Positions 24,689 to 33,532 are shown, counted from the stretch's first letter. The stretch is 64,000 nt of DNA from Flavobacterium hydrocarbonoxydans (GCF_009789235.1 NZ_WSTB01000006.1:186001-250000), one strand, 5' to 3'. A program made the numbers and translations. The notes: a model not told the origin generated them from the letters alone.

Positions 24689-24754
24689 TTGTCATTCCGT
24701 AGGAATCTCTATGTTCAAAGATTTAGCAAATCTGAGATTCCTACGGAATGACAA
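24689..24754. repeat. Palindromic repeat of the TTGTCATTCCG type (copy 1)
   Basis: Two 21-base arms pair perfectly across a 24-base loop: the left arm (24689-24709) starts TTGTCATTCCG and the right arm (24734-24754) ends CGGAATGACAA. It could end transcription of 23462-24649 and 24792-25661, which converge here. A diverged copy is at 29630-29683. Confidence 0.8.
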
Positions 24755-24791
24755 ACTTTGCGCAAGTTTCTTCATGTTTTATATCTTGTAT

Positions 24792-25661
24792 TTAAGGAAC
24801 CGCAATTTTCATTTGTTTGTGCAGAATATGAATTTCCAGATCGGTTTGGGCACCACAATATTCGCCATCAATCTGAAAATTTACCGGAGAATCTGTTTTA
24901 ATTGCCGCCTTATCTGTCGAGATAATCACAATATCATCAGAGTCAATGGGCATATTGCCTGTAATAATTTTTCCGAGCAACAATAAATCCAGGCTTTTAA
25001 GAATAACCAATTCAAATTTGCCATCATTCATCGCGCCATGCGGATTGATGATAACACCGGTTCCGTATTTTTGCGAATTGGCAATTACAATCATTCGGGC
25101 CGTATGCTCAACGGTTTCGTTATTAGCCATGATAGTGGCTACAAATGGCTCCGCAGATTCTTTTAGAGTAGTATAAGCCTGTAAAGCATATCCCCAAAAA
25201 CCTCTCAAGTCGCTGTTTTCGTAATTTTTAACCAAATCGGCATTGAGGCCAATATCACTTAAATGAATACTTTTTTTGCCGTTGATGCAAATCATATCCA
25301 TTTCGATATAATCGCTTAAAAAAGCAATTTTAAGATTCTCTTCGATTGTAGCAGGCAAATTCAAATCTACAGACAAACCGTTGGCAGAACCCGCAGGCAA
25401 AATCCCAATAATTACATCGTGATGTTCCATTGCTTCGGCCACCATTTTTATAGTTCCATCGCCACCTGCCACGATAATTCGCTGAGGCTGATATTGGTCA
25501 TATAATGATTTTATAGTCTGCAAATCTTTTTCTCCAGTGGTTTCATACACTTCTAAATCAAAATGATTTGTTGCTGCAAACTCTTGCACAGCATCAATTA
25601 ATTCGGATTTATCTAAATCGCCCGAAATTGGATTTACCACAAAAATGACATTCTTTTTCAA
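24792..25661 (-). CDS. Diacylglycerol/lipid kinase family protein
   Basis: A 289-residue protein of the DAGK catalytic family (DgkB/YegS type). The nucleotide-binding motif VNPISG (residues 9-14) and GGDGT (66-70) followed by GILPAGSANGLSVDL are diagnostic. It lacks membrane segments and is a peripheral enzyme. It phosphorylates a lipid such as diacylglycerol to phosphatidate, or a sphingoid base, at the membrane. It lies back to back with a phosphatidate-phosphatase-like gene (start 25724), so the two divergent genes share a 62-base promoter region. Opposing activities may be balanced there. The exact lipid cannot be read from the sequence. Confidence 0.9.
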   Translation of the reverse strand: MKKNVIFVVNPISGDLDKSELIDAVQEFAATNHFDLEVYETTGEKDLQTIKSLYDQYQPQRIIVAGGDGTIKMVAEAMEHHDVIIGILPAGSANGLSVDLNLPATIEENLKIAFLSDYIEMDMICINGKKSIHLSDIGLNADLVKNYENSDLRGFWGYALQAYTTLKESAEPFVATIMANNETVEHTARMIVIANSQKYGTGVIINPHGAMNDGKFELVILKSLDLLLLGKIITGNMPIDSDDIVIISTDKAAIKTDSPVNFQIDGEYCGAQTDLEIHILHKQMKIAVP

Positions 25662-25723
25662 AATTTTCCCTTTAAAACCGATTAAAATAATTAATTTTCA
25701 ATTTCTATAAAAGTACACAATTA

Positions 25724-26686
25724 ATGAAACCAATTCTACAATTATATCGCGGTTATGCTAATGAACAAGAATTAATTGTAATGGGTCATGTTTTCAAAAA
25801 TTTGTATGATTATGATTTTCAGAAGAAAAACTTCAAGAATGCTACTTCGATTATCAATCAGTTTCGAATAAAAACTTTAGCAAACTTTGACGTTTATCTA
25901 AAATTTGGCGAACAGGAAATTCATACTAAAACCTTAGACGACGGCTACTTTAAATTCTGCATCCCACTGGAAAAAGAGTTTAATTTTGGATGGATGTCTT
26001 ACGAAGTGAGCATCCGATATAAAAATGAAACTATTACATCAACAGGAAGTTTTATAAGGCCTCACAAAGGAAATTTGGGTATTATAACTGATATTGATGA
26101 TACGTTTTTGATTTCGCACACGCATAATATTTTCAAAAAAATATACATTCTTTTGTTTAAAAACGTCAATGACCGAAAGGTTTTCAAGGATGTTGTACCG
26201 CATTATCAGGCGCTAAGTTCTGCCGGAAGAAACAATAAAGAGGAACAGAATGCTTTTTTTTATATTTCGAGCAGCGAATGGAATTTATATCGGTTTATTG
26301 TAAAATTTACTAAAATTCATCAATTGCCCAGAGCCGTAATTTTATTGAAAGATATTAAAAGAGGCATCACCGATTTCTTCATGAGCGGAAGAGGCAATCA
26401 CAACCATAAATTTGATAAAATCAAACATGTTTTAGAATTTTACCCAAACCTGAAATATGTTTTGCTGGGAGACGATTCGCAGCATGACCCGTTTTTATAT
26501 GAGCAAATCTGCAAAATTTTCCCCGTAACAGTAAAAGCGGTTTACATTCGTCAAACCGGATCTCACCAAAAAGAAGCCACGAAAACTATTTTAGAAAACT
26601 TAGAAAGTCTAGGGATTTCGGTTTGTTATTTTAAAGATAGCAGCGAAGCGATTATGCACTCGAAGTCTATTGGGCTAATTAAGTAG
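25724..26686 (+). CDS. App1 family (DUF2183) phosphatase-like protein
   Basis: A 320-residue protein of the App1/DUF2183 family. The HAD-type catalytic motif DIDDT (residues 123-127, DxDxT) is followed by SSSEWN (motif II Ser), KDIKRG (Lys) and GDDSQHDP (acidic motif). A beta-rich N-terminal domain (about 40-112) precedes it, as in yeast App1. App1 is a Mg-dependent phosphatidate phosphatase. Being divergent from a lipid kinase gene, it could dephosphorylate phosphatidate to diacylglycerol. This pathway link is inference from position and family. There is no signal peptide, so it acts in the cytoplasm at the membrane. Confidence 0.88.
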   Translation: MKPILQLYRGYANEQELIVMGHVFKNLYDYDFQKKNFKNATSIINQFRIKTLANFDVYLKFGEQEIHTKTLDDGYFKFCIPLEKEFNFGWMSYEVSIRYKNETITSTGSFIRPHKGNLGIITDIDDTFLISHTHNIFKKIYILLFKNVNDRKVFKDVVPHYQALSSAGRNNKEEQNAFFYISSSEWNLYRFIVKFTKIHQLPRAVILLKDIKRGITDFFMSGRGNHNHKFDKIKHVLEFYPNLKYVLLGDDSQHDPFLYEQICKIFPVTVKAVYIRQTGSHQKEATKTILENLESLGISVCYFKDSSEAIMHSKSIGLIK

Positions 26687-26700
26687 GTTTTTTTTATGAG

Positions 26701-26804
26701 TTGTGAAATGTGAGATGTCGGTTGTGAGATGTTGGTTGTGAGTTGTGGGTTTTACGTTTCGAGAAAAACTTGAAACCTGAAACTTGAAACCTGAAACCTG
26801 AAAC
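26701..26804 (+). repeat. Heptanucleotide-period tracts
   Basis: 26701-26749 is seven successive 7-mers close to TTGTGAG (TTGTGAA, ATGTGAG, ATGTCGG, TTGTGAG, ATGTTGG, TTGTGAG, TTGTGGG). 26769-26804 is five successive 7-mers, CTTGAAA or CCTGAAA. The two tracts have the same period but unrelated words. Confidence 0.8.
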
Positions 26805-26827
26805 AAAAATAACTCACACCTGAACTT

Positions 26828-27018
26828 CCTAGCCCAGATTACTTCACTATAAATTTGTTTTTAATCGGAGTTCAGTGAATTTCATTTGCAGTGGAAAGCC
26901 CGGAGCAAAAAAACCTGTATTTCCTGTTGTAAAAAAGCGACTGAAAGAAGCTCTTTTTACGACAGTAGAAATACAGGTTTTTTTGTGAGGACTTGTAACG
27001 GAAAGCTGGATTAGCTCC
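26828..27018 (+). repeat. Structured dispersed repeat (copy 1; Flavo-1-like?)
   Basis: Begins CCTAGCCCAGATT and ends GGAAAGCTGGATTAGCTCC. The centre is a long imperfect hairpin: CCTGTATTTC pairs with GAAATACAGG, then an inner arm TGTTGTAAAAA with TTTTTACGACA around AAGCGACTGAAAGAAGCT. An inserted ACTTCACT...AGTGAA hairpin lies near the 5' end. It resembles a Flavobacterium RNA motif (possibly Flavo-1), but this was not searched. Confidence 0.6.
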
Positions 27019-27026
27019 TGAAATTT

Positions 27027-28940
27027 TTATGCATTAAAATTATCTATCTCTTCCTGAACGATTTCCCAATCCAGAAGCAATTGGTCTAAATCGGCTTTCT
27101 TTTTATTGTAAGCGGTGAAAAACGAAGCGTCTTCGATGTGTTTATCATAATTAGAAGTCAGCATTTTATCGTCGTGCTGAATGTCTTTTTCTAATTGTTT
27201 GATTTGGCTTTCGATTTTGCTTAAACGGTTTTGCAGCGCTTTTCCTTTTTTCTGATCTTCGTAAGAAGTTTTGTTGCTTTCTTTGGGAGCAGCAGCTTTG
27301 GCAACGTCTTTTTTCTCGACTTCACGCATGTTTTCAAGATTGCGCTGCTCTAAGAAATAGTTGATATCGCCTAAATATTCTTTGATTTTTTGATCTTTAA
27401 ATTCATACACGATATTCGACATTCCCTGCAGGAAATCTCTATCGTGCGAAACCAATAATAGTGTTCCGCCAAATTTTTGAAGTGCCGCTTTCAGAACGTT
27501 TTTAGATTTAATATCCAGGTGATTCGTAGGCTCATCCATCAGCAATACGTTGATAGGCTGCAACAATAATTTACACAAAGCCAGACGGTTACGCTCTCCT
27601 CCAGAAAGTACTTTTACCTTTTTCTCCACATCGTCTCCACGAAACAAAAACGAACCTAACATATCACGAACTTTCATTCGGTTGGTATCCATTGCAGCGT
27701 CTTCCATGGTTTGAAGCAAGGTAATTTCGCCATCTAAATATTCGGCCTGATTTTGGGCAAAATAGCCTAACTGTACATTATGTCCCAATTTGATCGTTCC
27801 TTGGTATTCAAATTCGTTTACCAAAGCTTTTATAAAAGTAGATTTTCCTTGTCCGTTTTGACCCACAAAAGCAATTTTACTTCCTCTTTCAACCAGTAAA
27901 CTAATGTCTTTCAGAATCACTTTATCGCCGTACGCTTTGGTTACATTTTCGGCTTCAACCACTACTCTTCCTGGTTCTTTAGAAACTGGAAACGAAATAT
28001 TCATAACCGAATTGTCGTCTTCATCAACTTCAATTCGTTCTACTTTATCTAATTTTTTAATCAACGATTGCGCCATCGAAGCTTTGGAAGCTTTTGCACG
28101 GAATTTCTCGATTAATTTCTCAGTTTCTTCTATTTTCTTGGCCTGATTTTTTTGGGTAGCCAATTGTTTTTCACGAATTTCATGACGCAATTCCAAATAT
28201 TGAGAATACGGTTTATTAAAATCGTATGCTTTTCCTAACGAAATTTCGATGGTACGGTTCGTAACATTATCCAAAAACATTTTATCGTGCGACACAATCA
28301 CCACCACACCAGGATAATTACGCAAGAAACTCTCTAACCAAATGATACTCTCGATATCTAAGTGGTTGGTTGGCTCATCCAGCAACAACACATCATTGGA
28401 TTGCAATAATAATTTTGCCAGCTCGATACGCATTCTCCAGCCTCCTGAAAAGGTTTCGGTCTGGTTATTAAAAACTTCTCTCTTGAACCCCAATCCTAAA
28501 AGAATCTTCTCCGTATCACCCACATAATTGTAACCTCCTAAAAGTTCAAAACGATGGGTATAGTCAGATAAATCCTCGATAATCTGACCGTATTCTTCAC
28601 TTTCATAATCGGTTCTGGTCACCAATTGATGATTGATTTGCTCTAATTTTTTCTCTACAATTTTAATCTCCGTAAAAGCTTCATACGCTTCTTCAAGCAC
28701 CGTTCTTCCTTGTTCAAAATCGATATCCTGACGTAAAAAACCCATACGGATATCTTTCTCCTGAGAAATAACTCCGGAATCAGGAGCAAAATCTCCTGCT
28801 AACATTTTAAGCATTGTCGATTTACCGGCTCCGTTTTTACCCACAAGACCCACTCGGTCTCCTGCTCCCAAACGAAAAGTAACTTCTTCAAATAAATATG
28901 TTCCTCCAAAAGAAACCGAAAGATTGTGTATATTAAGCAT
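27027..28940 (-). CDS. ABC-F family ATP-binding protein
   Basis: A 637-residue soluble protein with two ABC domains and no membrane segments. Walker A motifs are at residues 34-42 (GKNGAGKST) and 360-368 (GQNGQGKST). Signatures FSGGWRMRIELAK and LSGGERNRLALCK, and Walker B LLLDEPTNHLD and VLLMDEPTNHLD, are complete. The domains are joined by a charged coiled-coil linker (about 240-310), and the C-terminal 90 residues form another coiled coil (GKALQNRLSKIESQIKQLEKDI). ABC-F proteins act on ribosomes in translation quality control or antibiotic resistance, not in transport. The Uup/YdiF-like layout fits a housekeeping member. The gene is divergent from the DUF983 gene. Confidence 0.93.
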   Translation of the reverse strand: MLNIHNLSVSFGGTYLFEEVTFRLGAGDRVGLVGKNGAGKSTMLKMLAGDFAPDSGVISQEKDIRMGFLRQDIDFEQGRTVLEEAYEAFTEIKIVEKKLEQINHQLVTRTDYESEEYGQIIEDLSDYTHRFELLGGYNYVGDTEKILLGLGFKREVFNNQTETFSGGWRMRIELAKLLLQSNDVLLLDEPTNHLDIESIIWLESFLRNYPGVVVIVSHDKMFLDNVTNRTIEISLGKAYDFNKPYSQYLELRHEIREKQLATQKNQAKKIEETEKLIEKFRAKASKASMAQSLIKKLDKVERIEVDEDDNSVMNISFPVSKEPGRVVVEAENVTKAYGDKVILKDISLLVERGSKIAFVGQNGQGKSTFIKALVNEFEYQGTIKLGHNVQLGYFAQNQAEYLDGEITLLQTMEDAAMDTNRMKVRDMLGSFLFRGDDVEKKVKVLSGGERNRLALCKLLLQPINVLLMDEPTNHLDIKSKNVLKAALQKFGGTLLLVSHDRDFLQGMSNIVYEFKDQKIKEYLGDINYFLEQRNLENMREVEKKDVAKAAAPKESNKTSYEDQKKGKALQNRLSKIESQIKQLEKDIQHDDKMLTSNYDKHIEDASFFTAYNKKKADLDQLLLDWEIVQEEIDNFNA

Positions 28941-28985
28941 TAAAATATTGTTTAAAGTTTAAAGTTTTGACACCCTAAACCGAGA

Positions 28986-29420
28986 ATGAAAATTGTAAAT
29001 TTGTATGACCAGAATAATGGTAAAGTAAATTTTTTGCAAATGTTAAAAAAAGGATCCAAACTAAATAGTATTTTAACAGGAACTTGTCCAAAATGTCAAA
29101 ATGAGAGCATGTATTCGGACAAAAATCCGCTTCATTTGACTAAAGTTCTCAAAATGAACGAAAATTGCAGTCATTGCGGATTAAAATACCAACTCGAACC
29201 TTCTTTTTTTTACGGCGCCATGTACGTAAGTTACGGTCTAAATGTAGCCGTCGGAATTGCCGCATTTATCATTTCATTTGTCTTTTTTGGGGCCACTATC
29301 GGTTACGCCTTTATTTCTATAATTGTTGCCTTGATCGTTTTACTCCCTTTTGTTTTACGCTTATCAAGAAACATTTACATCAATATGTTTGTTTCTTATG
29401 ATCCCAAAACTAAAAAGTAA
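28986..29420 (+). CDS. DUF983 family membrane protein with Cys4 zinc-ribbon
   Basis: A 144-residue protein. The N-terminal part has CPKC (C34, C37) and CSHC (C61, C64), a zinc-ribbon-like set. Two membrane segments follow (about 78-98 and 101-122). This is the standard DUF983 layout. Members are often found near cytochrome oxidase or nucleotide-metabolism genes, but have no proven function. It is divergent from the ABC-F gene with a gap of 45 bases; that gap holds GTTTAAAGTTTAAAG (28950-28964), a 7-base-period tract. Confidence 0.88.
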   Translation: MKIVNLYDQNNGKVNFLQMLKKGSKLNSILTGTCPKCQNESMYSDKNPLHLTKVLKMNENCSHCGLKYQLEPSFFYGAMYVSYGLNVAVGIAAFIISFVFFGATIGYAFISIIVALIVLLPFVLRLSRNIYINMFVSYDPKTKK

Positions 29421-29448
29421 ATTCCAATTCTAAACTCCAAATTCCAAA
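29421..29448 (+). repeat. Heptanucleotide-period tract
   Basis: Four successive 7-mers of the type TTCCAAA (ATTCCAA, TTCTAAA, CTCCAAA, TTCCAAA) directly after the DUF983 stop codon. Confidence 0.7.
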
Positions 29449-29473
29449 GTTTTAAAGTCGGATACAAAGTTTT

Positions 29474-29557
29474 AGGAGCTATTTCCTGCTATCCGCTTCA
29501 ATCTTTTGTGGCGAACCCCGCCACAAAAGGATTTTCGCTGCTATCAGGGCTAGGGCA
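29474..29557 (-). repeat. Structured dispersed repeat (copy 2, minus orientation)
   Basis: Read on the minus strand it starts with CCCTAGCCCTGATAGCAGCG, has the stem CTTTTGTGGC/GCCACAAAAG around a GGGGTTC loop, and ends GCGGATAGCAGGAAATAGCT. This is the compact form of the repeats at 51706 and 59083. Confidence 0.7.
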
Positions 29558-29629
29558 CCTATTTTCAAAAGAATGTTTTTAAATTCTAAATCGTAATTTT
29601 TCTTGCCATAACGTCTAGTTTGTCATTCC

Positions 29630-29683
29630 AGAGGCACATCTCGATGCTGAATTTACAACGCAGAGATTCCTCCGGAATGACAA
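29630..29683. repeat. Palindromic repeat of the TTGTCATTCCG type (copy 2)
   Basis: TTGTCATTCC and GGAATGACAA arms as at 24689-24754, with several mismatches in the inner stem (AGAGGCACATCTC against GAGATTCCTCC). Confidence 0.65.
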
Positions 29684-29730
29684 GATTGAGTATATTTTCT
29701 ATCGTGACTCTCTGCTAAGAGGCCTAAATA

Positions 29731-29931
29731 AAAATAGACCACAGATGACACTATTTGAACAGATAAAAACGGATTTTTATAACTCTTTGTAAATCACAAT
29801 CAGCGTTAATCCGATAAAATCAGTTCCATCTGTGTGCCATTCTAAAAGATTACTATAAGAAACGGATAGTCATATTTTCTGCTAAAAAACTTAGAAACTT
29901 AGTCACTCAGAACCTTAGAACCTCAAAAAAA
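29731..29931 (+). repeat. Dispersed intergenic repeat and 7-8 base period tract
   Basis: GACCACAGATGACAC...AACGGATTTTTATAAC and AATCCGATAAAATC belong to the CGCGGATGACA-type repeats. 29889-29925 is a tract of 7-8-base words (ACTTAGA, AACTTAG, TCACTCAG, AACCTTAG, AACCTCA). No gene is seen in 29421-29931. Confidence 0.55.
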
Positions 29932-30981
29932 TCATTTCCTCTTTTTATAAAAACGATAAATGTCGATTGTCGGGTCTAGCGGTTTATGATTTTCGATATA
30001 ATCAAACAAATCTTTTGCCATGGCAGGGCCAAGCATCACACCTCGTGTACCCAATCCGTTCAGGAGATGCAATTGTTTATGTTCATAATGAGTTCCTATC
30101 ATTGGTCTTCTATCCCGAACCGTTGGCCTTACACCGCCAAAATGCGAAACAATTTCAAAATCACAACTGATGATTTCCTGAATTCTGTCTAATAGTTCTG
30201 TCTTTCCTTCTTCTGTAGGCAAGTCGGTTTTGTCTTTCCAATTATACGTTGCACCCACTTTGAATAAACCATCGCCTAAAGGCAGAATAAAGACACTGGT
30301 GTTCACAATAACATCCAAATCCAGGTTTGGTGCTTTTATAATAAACAATTCTCCTTTAGTACCATCAAGCGGTAAATCATTAAAAAACGGATTCGCATGC
30401 AGACCAAAACCTTCGGCAAAAATTATATTTTTGGCTTCTAAATCTTTGTATTGAACAAACTCATCATGAAATATCAATTTAGAATAGTCAAATGTTTCGC
30501 GTAGTAGCAACTTATTGATTTCTAAATATTCCTGATATTTATCTAACAAAAGTGCCGTATCAACATAACCGGTATGCAAAACTTCTCCATAATCATGAGG
30601 AGAATCAATACCCGAATATTTTTTGTGAATTAATTTTGTAGAAAGAAAAGGTGCCAATAGAGGTTTATCTGAAGCTGCAAACCAATTATTTTGCTCCTCT
30701 ATCGAAAAGAATTTTCGAAGAATCGGAAGCCTAAAATTAAACTTCGTCTGCAATTTTCCTTCCACCTGATGATAAAACTCCTCCATCAATACCAATTGTT
30801 CTTCGGCTTTCCAGACTTCACTAAAACGCTTTAAAATAACCGGATTATACAAACCGCCCGCAATTCTGGATGATTGCTGCGATTTATCATCAATCACTAA
30901 AATTGTTTTGTTGTTTGTCTGTGCTATTTCTGCAAAAGAAATCCCTGCTAATCCAGATCCTATAATCAGGTAATCAATCAT
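29932..30981 (-). CDS. FAD-dependent oxidoreductase (DAO family)
   Basis: A 349-residue flavoprotein. The dinucleotide-binding motif IIGSGLAGISFA (GSGLAG at residues 8-13) with the acidic residue of VIDD at the end of beta-2, the middle GTKGELFIIKAP and the C-terminal GLGTRGVMLGPAMA all fit the D-amino-acid-oxidase/DadA/MnmC-C group. The substrate is probably an amine or amino acid. The gene lies downstream of gldN on the same strand, but a strong terminator between them (31002-31033) makes cotranscription unlikely. It is conserved in this position in some Flavobacteria as far as I recall; that is knowledge, not evidence from this sequence. Confidence 0.88.
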   Translation of the reverse strand: MIDYLIIGSGLAGISFAEIAQTNNKTILVIDDKSQQSSRIAGGLYNPVILKRFSEVWKAEEQLVLMEEFYHQVEGKLQTKFNFRLPILRKFFSIEEQNNWFAASDKPLLAPFLSTKLIHKKYSGIDSPHDYGEVLHTGYVDTALLLDKYQEYLEINKLLLRETFDYSKLIFHDEFVQYKDLEAKNIIFAEGFGLHANPFFNDLPLDGTKGELFIIKAPNLDLDVIVNTSVFILPLGDGLFKVGATYNWKDKTDLPTEEGKTELLDRIQEIISCDFEIVSHFGGVRPTVRDRRPMIGTHYEHKQLHLLNGLGTRGVMLGPAMAKDLFDYIENHKPLDPTIDIYRFYKKRK

Positions 30982-31001
30982 ACTAAATTGGTTAAATAAA
31001 A

Positions 31002-31038
31002 AAAACTCTTACTACAAAGGTAGTAAGAGTTTTCTATT
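31002..31038 (-). terminator. Terminator of the gldKLMN operon
   Basis: AAAACTCTTACTAC (31002-31015) pairs perfectly with GTAGTAAGAGTTTT (31020-31033) across a 4-base loop. On the minus strand it is followed by a T-run (31001 leftward). Confidence 0.88.
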
Positions 31039-31055
31039 ATATGTTTTTCGAATAC

Positions 31056-31949
31056 TTAGTAGTTCCACATATCTTGTTCGAAATTGCGAATTTTCTCTTT
31101 CACTCTTTCTGATTCTAACAATTGATTCTGAGCATTATCTTTCATATACTCCTTAATCTCACGATCTCCATAAAGGTTTTCTTCTTTATAAATAACCGCA
31201 TTAAATCGTCTGGAATTCAAAATTTGATCAAATGAAATTGGAAGAGCCGAATTTTTATCATTAAAAGCTTTTGCTTCATGCAACACCTCTCTTGCTGCAG
31301 GGAAGAAAATCCAAAACAATTCAATATAATCCTTCTCATCACTATTCATAGTGTAAACATCAGGAGTTACAGGACAAAGTCCTAACAAACGATATTTTAA
31401 TTCACTTTGACGTTTATCAAAATACCAGTATCCTTTTATTTTATACTGAGTAACGTCTTGTGCTGTCATATCTGTTCTCAGGATATACTCAGCAGACAAA
31501 GCAGTTCCAGAGTTGATTTGCTCTCTACCAGCATCCGTTGTATCAATACGTGATAATGACGCCTCGATGTCTTTCATAGGTTTTTTAGTATTGAAATAAC
31601 TATCTGTATATACTTCAGTTATTTTACCCTTTTTAATGGCCTTTGTCAGGACATCATAAAGAGAACGTCTATCAGGACCAATATTAGCAGTATCTACAGG
31701 AAAATACAAAGGAAAATTGATTTTTTCATTCAAATCAATAATCTCCCAGGTAGTTTTTCCCATTAGGATATCTCTATCATCAACATAACCATACGCCAAT
31801 GGCTTATCATTATCTGAAATAAGTTGGGCTGCCGTCTTAAGTCCTATTTGATCAGGAGTTTTTGCATTCAGCAAATTAGATTGCGCAAATGAAGATAAAC
31901 TTCCTGCGATAGAAACAATAGCTATTAAAAAATTTCTTACTTTCATCAT
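31056..31949 (-). CDS. gldN: Gliding motility / type IX secretion protein GldN
   Basis: A 297-residue exported protein; signal peptide about 1-22 (ending SSFAQ). The GldN/PorN pattern is clear: NLLNAKTPDQIGLKTAAQLISDNDKPLAYGYVDDRDILMGKTTWEIIDLNEKINFPLYFPVD (residues about 25-86) and DEKDYIELFWIFFPAAREVLHEAKAFN. GldN forms, with the lipoprotein GldK, the periplasmic ring under the type IX secretion pore. It is the last gene of gldK-gldL-gldM-gldN. Only one copy is present; F. johnsoniae has an additional paralogue gldO next to gldN, which is absent here. Confidence 0.96.
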   Translation of the reverse strand: MMKVRNFLIAIVSIAGSLSSFAQSNLLNAKTPDQIGLKTAAQLISDNDKPLAYGYVDDRDILMGKTTWEIIDLNEKINFPLYFPVDTANIGPDRRSLYDVLTKAIKKGKITEVYTDSYFNTKKPMKDIEASLSRIDTTDAGREQINSGTALSAEYILRTDMTAQDVTQYKIKGYWYFDKRQSELKYRLLGLCPVTPDVYTMNSDEKDYIELFWIFFPAAREVLHEAKAFNDKNSALPISFDQILNSRRFNAVIYKEENLYGDREIKEYMKDNAQNQLLESERVKEKIRNFEQDMWNY

Positions 31950-31990
31950 GATATCATTATAAGATATTGAACGTAGTTTTCACTACTTTA

Positions 31991-33532
31991 TTATTGTATT
32001 TCGTAAATTACCGGTGCAGTTCTAGGTAATAAATAGCTTCCTGCTCCAACAAGTTTTGTTTTAATTTCAGAAATAGTAACCTGATCTCCTCTACCTGCTT
32101 TTGATAGAACTGATTTACATTGTGCATTTAATTTGTTACCGTTAACCACAACCGTAGGCTGTCCAGTAATTTTTAAGTTAAATCCAACAACATCTAAACC
32201 AACTTCGAAATCGAAATCCTGTAATTTAGCACCAATAGTAGCAATTTCTAAATTTGATTTAGGTCCTTTTACAACACCCATTTCTCCTCTAATTGTTCCT
32301 GTTGGTCCTGGAATACCTTTAATTCTGAAAACTCTTTTATCTGAAACCGTTTGTCCATTATCTAAAGTTCCTGTTACGTTAATAACAACTTCATTTCCTG
32401 AACCCGGGCTCATGTTATATTTTCCTGCACCAGAACCCTGGCTTAAACCTGGAGCCGAAGCTTTGATTTTATTAGCCGCTACACCTGCAAATGAAATAGT
32501 CATAGGGTTTACAACACCTCTATATACAACATTCATTTTATCAGCAGAAATAGTAGCTGAATTTGGTTTAGGAACTACAACATATTTACCTGCAAATTTA
32601 AGCGGAATGTTTTTTCCGTCTTCTAAGAACGTAAACTGACCGTTAATATTTTGCTCTCCAATTCCACCAGCAGTTAACGAAATCATTGCCTGACCGTTAA
32701 CAATTTTACCAGGTCCCTGGAAAGATGTAGGTTTTGTGTTTTCGTCATAACGACCTAAAACCACTTTACCTGTAACATTCTCACCCTGGAAATAAGCATT
32801 TTTATCTAAAACAACAATCGCTTGGTAATTACTGTAAGATGCAGCAGCAACAGCTGCTTTTCCTAAAGCTGAACTATAAACATCAGATTCTGATTTTTTA
32901 ACGTCATTTTGCCAAGCCGAAAGTTTAGCTAAAGATGCAACAGCTGGAAATCCTTTAAAGTGGTAAGCTAAATACTTATCCTTTAAACCTTCTTTATTAG
33001 CAACATCAGAAACATCGAATTTCTTCTCTACTTCAGCTAAAATAGCAGCGTATTTTTTCTCAGTTCCTAAAGCAGCTTTCATACCTGCTTTATATTTTTC
33101 GATTTGAGCAATAACGTCTTTACCTTTAGCAGTATATCCTTCACCTGTAAACCAGTTGTCGATATTATCTCCTTTGTCCATAGACTCGTAAGGTAATTTT
33201 CCAGTTTCCTGATCTGTTGTAAATCCTTTTAAAACATCTGTTTTTAAAGTTGCAATATATTCATAAAACTCTTTAGAAACAGTTTCAACTTTATGAGCTG
33301 TAACTGCAGCAGTTGCAAACTCTCCTTTTGCTTCAGCAGCTTTTTGGTCTAAAGATGATAATAATGAAGCATTTGTCTCTACAGAAGAAGTATTTGCACT
33401 TTCAAATTTTTCATTCATTAAGCCAAAAGCAGATAAAACTTCTTTTGACATATTCATTGCTAACATCGCGATGAAAACCAGATACATCAGGTTAATCATC
33501 TTCTGTCTAGGGGTTAATTTTCCTCCTGCCAT
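31991..33532 (-). CDS. gldM: Gliding motility / type IX secretion protein GldM
   Basis: A 513-residue protein, typical length for GldM. One membrane segment lies at about residues 12-30 (MINLMYLVFIAMLAMNMS), then a large periplasmic part with helical D1 (about 35-225) and Ig-like domains (about 225-513) with motifs such as VLDKNAYFQGENVTG and VVYRGVVNPM. GldM pairs with GldL as the proton-driven motor that powers type IX secretion and gliding; the periplasmic rod contacts the GldKN ring. It is the third gene of the operon, 41 bases upstream of gldN. All features agree with a working protein. Confidence 0.97.
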   Translation of the reverse strand: MAGGKLTPRQKMINLMYLVFIAMLAMNMSKEVLSAFGLMNEKFESANTSSVETNASLLSSLDQKAAEAKGEFATAAVTAHKVETVSKEFYEYIATLKTDVLKGFTTDQETGKLPYESMDKGDNIDNWFTGEGYTAKGKDVIAQIEKYKAGMKAALGTEKKYAAILAEVEKKFDVSDVANKEGLKDKYLAYHFKGFPAVASLAKLSAWQNDVKKSESDVYSSALGKAAVAAASYSNYQAIVVLDKNAYFQGENVTGKVVLGRYDENTKPTSFQGPGKIVNGQAMISLTAGGIGEQNINGQFTFLEDGKNIPLKFAGKYVVVPKPNSATISADKMNVVYRGVVNPMTISFAGVAANKIKASAPGLSQGSGAGKYNMSPGSGNEVVINVTGTLDNGQTVSDKRVFRIKGIPGPTGTIRGEMGVVKGPKSNLEIATIGAKLQDFDFEVGLDVVGFNLKITGQPTVVVNGNKLNAQCKSVLSKAGRGDQVTISEIKTKLVGAGSYLLPRTAPVIYEIQ

